This document shows, in pieces, positions 58,212-64,000 of a stretch of DNA of 64,000 nt. The notes beneath the pieces were generated by a model, which was given only the letters and a program-made list of their open reading frames with translations, was not told the DNA's origin and searched no databases. Each line of letters opens with the position of its first letter. Position 1 is the first letter of the stretch. The translations under genes were made by a program, and so were the position numbers. The DNA lies in NCBI GenBank assembly GCA_026545225.1, contig CM048846.1, forward strand, positions 12,878,975-12,942,974, read 5' to 3'. The DNA is from Cornus controversa (lineage: Eukaryota > Streptophyta > Magnoliopsida > Cornales > Cornaceae).

Positions 58212-58232
58212 TTCTTTTATATATGTAATGTG

Positions 58233-59881
58233 ACAATATTTTAATTTTCATTTACTCCCTAACATTCTAGGATTTTCTTCTAGTTACAAGAATCAAGAAG
58301 TCTATTAGTGTGAACTTGTATAATATTTTCCTCTGAGACCACCAGATTAGGATTTGAAAGATGTGTGTAGAGCCCCCTAAGTGGTTGCTGGATGCAGTTG
58401 AGCATTAATAGCCGTTACAACGGCTAACTGTCTGTTGATTTAGTACAGCAGCCCATTATAGGCTTTGTACATACTTGTACTCATTTATAAATTGCTTGAA
58501 TTTCTGAAAGAAAAAAAACTTGTATAATATTTTAGTACCTCTAAGAGATGTTTCATTTATAAATTGCTTGAATTATTGTTAGTTTTTAATTATTTATTTA
58601 TTTATTATTATCATCTTTTCAGCTTGTCTAGAATTTTATGATTTTTTTTTTATTCCCCCAAATTTGATGTTTATCTTAAGGATGTGAGGCATGCATATTT
58701 TGGGTTAATTCACATTTTCATTTGAATTCATTGTCGATTGAATTGATATAATTTTTAATTTTATTTTTTGAACAGACAACACGTGATCGTGTTAGTAGGC
58801 TTTCAATGATATTCACACTCTACTTTCATCTATTTATGATTCACTTGCCTTTTTAAAAAAAATGAAATGATATGATTGCAATTCAAAAATATTTAAAAAA
58901 GTTTCGTCAACTGAATGATTTTGTCATTGACTAAAAAATTCAAGTGGAGATAAGTAAGTATGAAATTATGAATACGAGCAGTGCTAGTGTCTCGAAAAAA
59001 AATTCTGAGAAACAAAAAAAAAAACTATGTCGTCTTATTCCATTCTTTTAAACCAAAATTCTCTTGCTCAAGTTCACCATTCTCCGATCAACTCTGCATC
59101 TGTTCAACTTTGGCCATCTACAGAGATCAATCAAGCAAGCTTCATAACCAAATACAGATGAGCATAAAAAAGGTTACCTTGTGACTAGAAAGTATTATTC
59201 GGCAGTTGTTACCGTCGACTATGGAGTGACTCCTCGGCTCACCGGATAGAGGGGGCTAACAAATCAGTTGGCATGTCTTTTGAGATAAGCATCACCAAAT
59301 TGAATTTGTGATGGTTATCATTTTTCTGAGTGATTGGGAGGTTTTTTTCAAAAAAAAAAAAACTGGTGGTCTTGTACTAAAGTTCAGATTATCACGAAAT
59401 ACCAACATGAAAAACACAACGTAGAAGGGAAGATGAGATATTTGGGAATTTACAGAAAAAAACATAGAGATTTTTGGTGGCCCATTTTATTGTATTCAAC
59501 CTTAAAGAGTTCTCCAATGTCACAAAAAGGGTTAAATTGATAAATTCTATAGACCTAACAGTGCTCATAATCATTTTGTAAAACTCTAAAAGAGAACAGG
59601 CTCTAAGGCATAAATTATATATTCAGACCAGACCCTTTTTATCAATTGAGAAAGAGAAAGCAACCAAAGTTCAAAATGAGGATTAAGAACATAAAATTGT
59701 TGAAACATGTGGTTGCTGTTAATCACATGGTCAATTATTATATCCAATATACAATGGTTAGGAGACTCAACCACCTGAAAGAGGCATTGGGTGGTAGGAA
59801 ACTAGGAATGCCAGAGCAGGTAGGCCAGGTAAAAGCTGCATACAACTCTTTCTTCCTTGGAATGAATAGTTATTGCAATTG
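58233..59881 (+). repeat. 1.6-kb duplicated block, copy 2
   Basis: Partner of 44335-45927, about 13.9 kb away, in direct orientation. A 78-codon open frame at 59646-59882 is not preserved in copy 1, which argues that the block is non-coding. Confidence 0.88.
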
Positions 59882-60742
59882 AAATTAGAATACATAGTTT
59901 TTTTAGTGCTAGACTTCAATGGCAAAATACACTTTGATTCTATACAATTTTAATAATATCAACAAAATTAAGTACTAAATTTCTTTAAAAACAATAAGAC
60001 CAATTTGAGAGAAAATTGTACAATCCATTTTACTTTTTTGAAAACTGTTATTTATATATATCACTGTTGCAATTATTTATTCGGGTCATCTTACCTACCC
60101 GATGCAATTATTTATTCGGGTCATTTTATCTATCCAATTAGGCACACCTGAACAATTTCAGAACAGATATTTGACGTGACATCAAATCAAAAATTAAATT
60201 TGACTCATATATTAAATATAACGAGTAGTGTTACATATGCATCCTTATATATTCAAGTATTTTTTTTCATTTAAATTCGATACCAAACAAATTACTCAGC
60301 TAGAGCTTCCACGTACAACCCCCTTCTTCTAGTGCCATGAAACCAACTGAGCCAATTAATGGAGCCAAGACTTTTAAGGTTTCCATCAGAATCTTCTGCG
60401 ACATAAGAGAGATAAAAATATCTCGCTTAATTAAAAAATCTCGATCAGAACGAGACATATGCGCCGACCTTGCATTTGCTACCAATCATGAATTAGGTAT
60501 ATTGCTAAGATATATTTGTCACACACACATATATATTAATAAATATATTTAGTTTATTCACGGCTGACAGGGTTCAATTATGTTTGTCATTCTGCGCAGA
60601 TGCATTGCACTTCAATTAGCTCAACTACTATATTTCAACAACGGCGGTTTTTATTGTTCTTTTTGTAACCTTGTTATCTAACTTTAATGATAAACATGCA
60701 TATATTTAAGCGCGCTCTTCTAGTCGCACGGACGAGAATATG
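59882..60742. other. Intergenic spacer
   Basis: It holds a short direct repeat (GCAATTATTTATTCGGGTCAT at about 60069 and 60105). A 61-codon minus-strand frame at 60300-60485 has no recognisable domain and is not called. Confidence 0.35.
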
Positions 60743-60910
60743 TAGCTGCACAACGAATTACTGAAATTCAAATTAAAACCGTAAAGAATTATATCTTAAT
60801 TGAATTGTTCACTACAGTTTAGATTTTAGTTTCGGTTCAAATTTTAAATCTTAAAAATCGTTCACTATAATTTCGATTCCGGTTCAAAATTATGAAACTG
60901 AAACCGTTAG

Positions 60911-60945
<35 letters not shown>

Positions 60946-61257
60946 ATAAAATATATAATATTTAAATAAATACTAATACTTTTTAAATTCTAATGTTCTA
61001 TTTATATATAAAGTCTAAAATATATAATATATAGATAAATACTAAAAGTAGTTATGATGTTTTATATATTTATATAATATAAGATATATAAATAAATATT
61101 AATAACTTATAATATATTGTTATAACTAGGGGTACACAAGTATAAATGTGTATTTTGGCAATATTAAAAAAAAAAGTTGGCAAGGAATTGTTGGGAACGG
61201 TTCCGATTTCGATTTCACTAAGAACCGTAAGAAACCAACACCGTGTGCACCCCTAGG
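60743..61257. mobile_element. Diverged hAT-like element, possibly nested
   Basis: The right end ACCGTGTGCACCCCTA is the same as in the element at 32139. A degraded left end TAGCTGCACAACGAA lies at 60743, and a better one, TAGGGGTACACAAG, at 61127. Flanks AGAATATG and AGCATATG would be an 8-bp duplication with one change for the outer pair. Subterminal GGTTC/GAACC motifs persist in mutated form. Either one element with an internal rearrangement or two nested copies. Confidence 0.55.
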
Positions 61258-61307
61258 AGCATATGCGAAGAATGGGAGTCATGTGCATCTATACATAATA
61301 CTATTTA

Positions 61308-62402
61308 AGATAAATTATCCCGACTTTCCCTGAGATTAGGCTTAACTATTCTCAAATTAAACAATTTGAAATTTAACTCTGACCTTCCCTGCCAGAATAT
61401 GATCATACATATTTACTTATATACCCTCAATTTATATGTAGTTAATTACTGAAATACGTTCAATTTATTTGTTGCATTTTGCTAATGTCAACGTTATATT
61501 TTGATGGTCCAAATTACCCTTGCTTTGACTAGTACGACAAACACGTCGTCTTGTATAAATATATATACATATATATTTTTATGTAGTGTTACATATATTC
61601 ACCACTATTAGAGAGTTTGAAAAGGGAGGGTCCATGACACAAAGAGAGCCCAAAAGTCAGAGCAAACCCTAACCAATTACTTATACTAAGATATCTTTAC
61701 AGAACTCTAAAAATTTCACAAACTCCGAAACGTCTCTTTTTTCTCTCGGTCTGAAACTGTGTGTTTCTCTCTCCTCTCACTTGGGTATGTGGGGTTTCGA
61801 CTCAACTTCAAAAATACAGTGTATGTATATATATATATATATATATATTTATTTATTTATTTATTTTTGCTTATAGAGATATATATTTACAAGTGGTTAA
61901 AACTAGAAACCATGAACAAACAGTAATATGTACTTGCATACGATAATCATAAAACCCTGAGCTACGTATGTATATGTAAAACAAATTTAATTTTGCAAAA
62001 TATATAGTCTCTTTGTTCTGTTTTTGTTTTGAAGCATACGAGAAGGATTGTAAAGAGAGAAATATACGAGAGAGATTGTAGAGAAAGACGGTGTATATTT
62101 TGTAGAGAAGAGAGAGATGACTAACCAATCAAACCATTTCACAATGATAAAGGTAGGGGCAGTTTAGTCCATATAAAATTTACCATGAGTATTATCTCAT
62201 CTGCATTGTGAGGTTATTTTTGTTATTCTACTAGTCTTGAGAGTAGTTTTGATATTTTTAATTGATCAAAGGGTCAACTGATCCTATGAGGTATCCAGAG
62301 ATAAGTCAAACAAAGTTGAAGGGAGGCGGACTATAAAAATTTGAATAGTTTAAACTGAGAGTAATTAAGTCTAATCTTAGAGAAGATCAGAATAATTTAC
62401 CT
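61308..62402. mobile_element. Mutator-like MITE with AGATAAATTAT ends
   Basis: The 1,095-bp element begins AGATAAATTATCCCGACTTT, and its right end, reverse complemented, reads AGGTAAATTATTCTGATCTT. The inverted repeats continue through AGATTAGGCTTAACTATTCTC against its counterpart for about 60 bases. A perfect 9-bp duplication TACTATTTA flanks it (61299-61307, 62403-62411). The interior contains leader-like CT-rich sequence (about 61735-61780) and a TA microsatellite but no recognisable gene. Confidence 0.88.
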
Positions 62403-62411
62403 TACTATTTA

Positions 62412-64000
62412 TATATATTTATAAATATAGACATATATGTATGTATATATATATGTCTGTATGTTACGACAAGCAAGTAGAAAGTATGACATACAAAATG
62501 ATTCTTGGAAAATTGAAGTCCACTCCAAACAAAGTGGTAAAGGGCAGAATTGGTTGGCACTTACTAATTCTACTCATATCTGTATTCACTCCATTCCTCT
62601 TTTTAATGGATAATGACTTTTGCATATGAACTGTCATGACGTGTGTGTATCTATATGTATATAGTGTTGATACAAGTGAAAACAAGAAAGCTTCCTTATT
62701 CGCCAGAACAAGCAAACTCTAATGAACTCCAAAGGTAAAAAGCAATGACCAACAACTAAAAGGACAACAAAGACACAAAAGGAGAAATTGTGAAAAAGAA
62801 ATATACCAAACCTTGTCTTGGAGGAACATTAAAGCCCAACACTGGCCTGCATTCAATTTATACATAGAATTTTTTTCAGAGTGATTACTATTGAATACCA
62901 AATACTTACTATCCCGATCAATGATTAGTTGTTATTTCCTATTATTAAGAGAAATATAGAGTGTTACATAGTACATAGTTGTCATATTAGAGTGTATCAT
63001 TTTTATTATTTGCCTATTTTTTTTTATAACACTACTAAACTTGTACTAATATATCCTTACCTACCACATTGTCATGACTATATAAAAGACCATGCGATTT
63101 ATTGTCGATCAAGTCAATACAATTGATTTCTCTATTGTATTATTTTAACAATATTACTTAGTAGGTAGAGTGTTTAATATTTTTTTTCAATTACATCCAA
63201 GAATGTTTTTATGGTATTTAATCAATAGCCAGACTAAATAGTTCAATATAAAAATGTAATCGCTGCGTGTGCGTGTAAATTAATTGCGATATAAGAAAAG
63301 TTAAACTCTAGTTGTGATTTATTTTTGTGACCTGTCTCATTTTTTAGCACCAGCTTGAAGCCGATTCCATAAGATATTAGTGCAGAGTTGAATTTTTCGT
63401 ACAAATCAGATGCTATGATTTCTTTTTCTCAATCAAATGAATTGGATTGATGTGGTGGACATGTATGGTTAAGAGCACTTCCTTATCCCAAACAAGGATA
63501 TTTTTTTCTTCTTCCATATATATATATATATAATATATATATATATGTTCCATTCAAAAAGGATATATGGTTAATCAGTTAAGGGACCCTCTATTCTGAC
63601 AACACAAGCTTCATATTTTAGTTATGGTAATAATTAACTAGTACTAGCATCTTCATGGTTCCATTACAGAGAATTAGTTTAGTGGGGGTCAATTCCATCA
63701 CTTTCTGCTTAACCTAACTCTTATCCTCAGCTACCTACCAATCCCCATTTTGTCTTTTGTAATGAAAATGAGATTAACGATGGCCTATATATATATATTA
63801 TATTATATATATATATATATATCAAGAGATATATATTGCAACACTGTATATTATGACTCTATCATGCCATTTCATGTCGGCCACCCATATAATTAGTGCC
63901 TTTTCAAAAGGTAAAAGTAAAAGTCATCAACTGTTATAGATAGTACACAATCTCGATGGGTATATATATATATATATATATCTCTATCAAAGGTGTTGAG
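62412..64000. other. Intergenic, AT-rich, microsatellites
   Basis: No gene is supported up to the window edge. TA microsatellites lie at about 63516-63546, 63788-63822 and 63961-63980. Short open frames on both strands at 62441-62901 overlap each other and show no domain. Confidence 0.4.

Noticed and set aside
59646..59882. 78-codon frame in duplicated block copy 2
   Set aside because: The equivalent region of copy 1 has indels and no matching frame, so selection for a protein is not supported.
60300..60485. 61-codon minus-strand frame
   Set aside because: Short, no recognised motif, no splice partners.

Overview
The window is AT-rich nuclear DNA of a flowering plant, most likely a eudicot. 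Genes contain GT-AG introns, and the gene families (LRR and LysM receptor-like kinases, a calmodulin-like protein, DUF674, cytosolic ribulose-phosphate 3-epimerase, a plant F-box protein) are plant families. Much of the space between genes is microsatellite and transposon debris. No species can be named from the sequence alone.

Layout. 1-9 kb: a seven-exon LRR receptor-like kinase with a dead kinase domain (+). 9.4-17 kb: a local duplication carrying two DUF674 genes (+), the second broken. Each copy is followed by the 3' end of a plastid/mitochondrial adenylate kinase-like gene (-). Only the second copy belongs to the whole gene (15.8-19.0 kb), and a decayed LTR element splits the first copy. 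19.5-20.7 kb: a Mutator-like MITE and a tRNA-Lys with an abnormal T-loop. 22 kb: an intronless calmodulin-like gene (+). 28.2-30.2 kb: an intronless LYK4-type LysM receptor pseudokinase (-). 32.1-32.8 kb: a hAT-like MITE. 34.3-39.3 kb: cytosolic ribulose-5-phosphate 3-epimerase (-), whose reading frame requires a 5-nt microexon and a GC-AG intron. 39.7-49 kb: non-coding, filled with small DNA transposons. 49.1-54.0 kb: a full-length but dead Ty1/copia element sitting in what looks like the leader of an F-box pseudogene (54.0-55.2 kb). 55.7-64 kb: more hAT- and Mutator-like elements, and the second copy of a 1.6 kb duplicated block first seen at 44.3 kb.

There is no operon logic here; the genes are independent. 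Two themes stand out. Three of the intact genes encode proteins with damaged catalytic motifs (LRR-RLK, LYK4, adenylate kinase-like). The window also holds an unusually legible set of short transposons with matching target-site duplications, including one of only 78 bp. All exon models were built by hand from splice consensus, frame continuity and family knowledge. No database search was possible.
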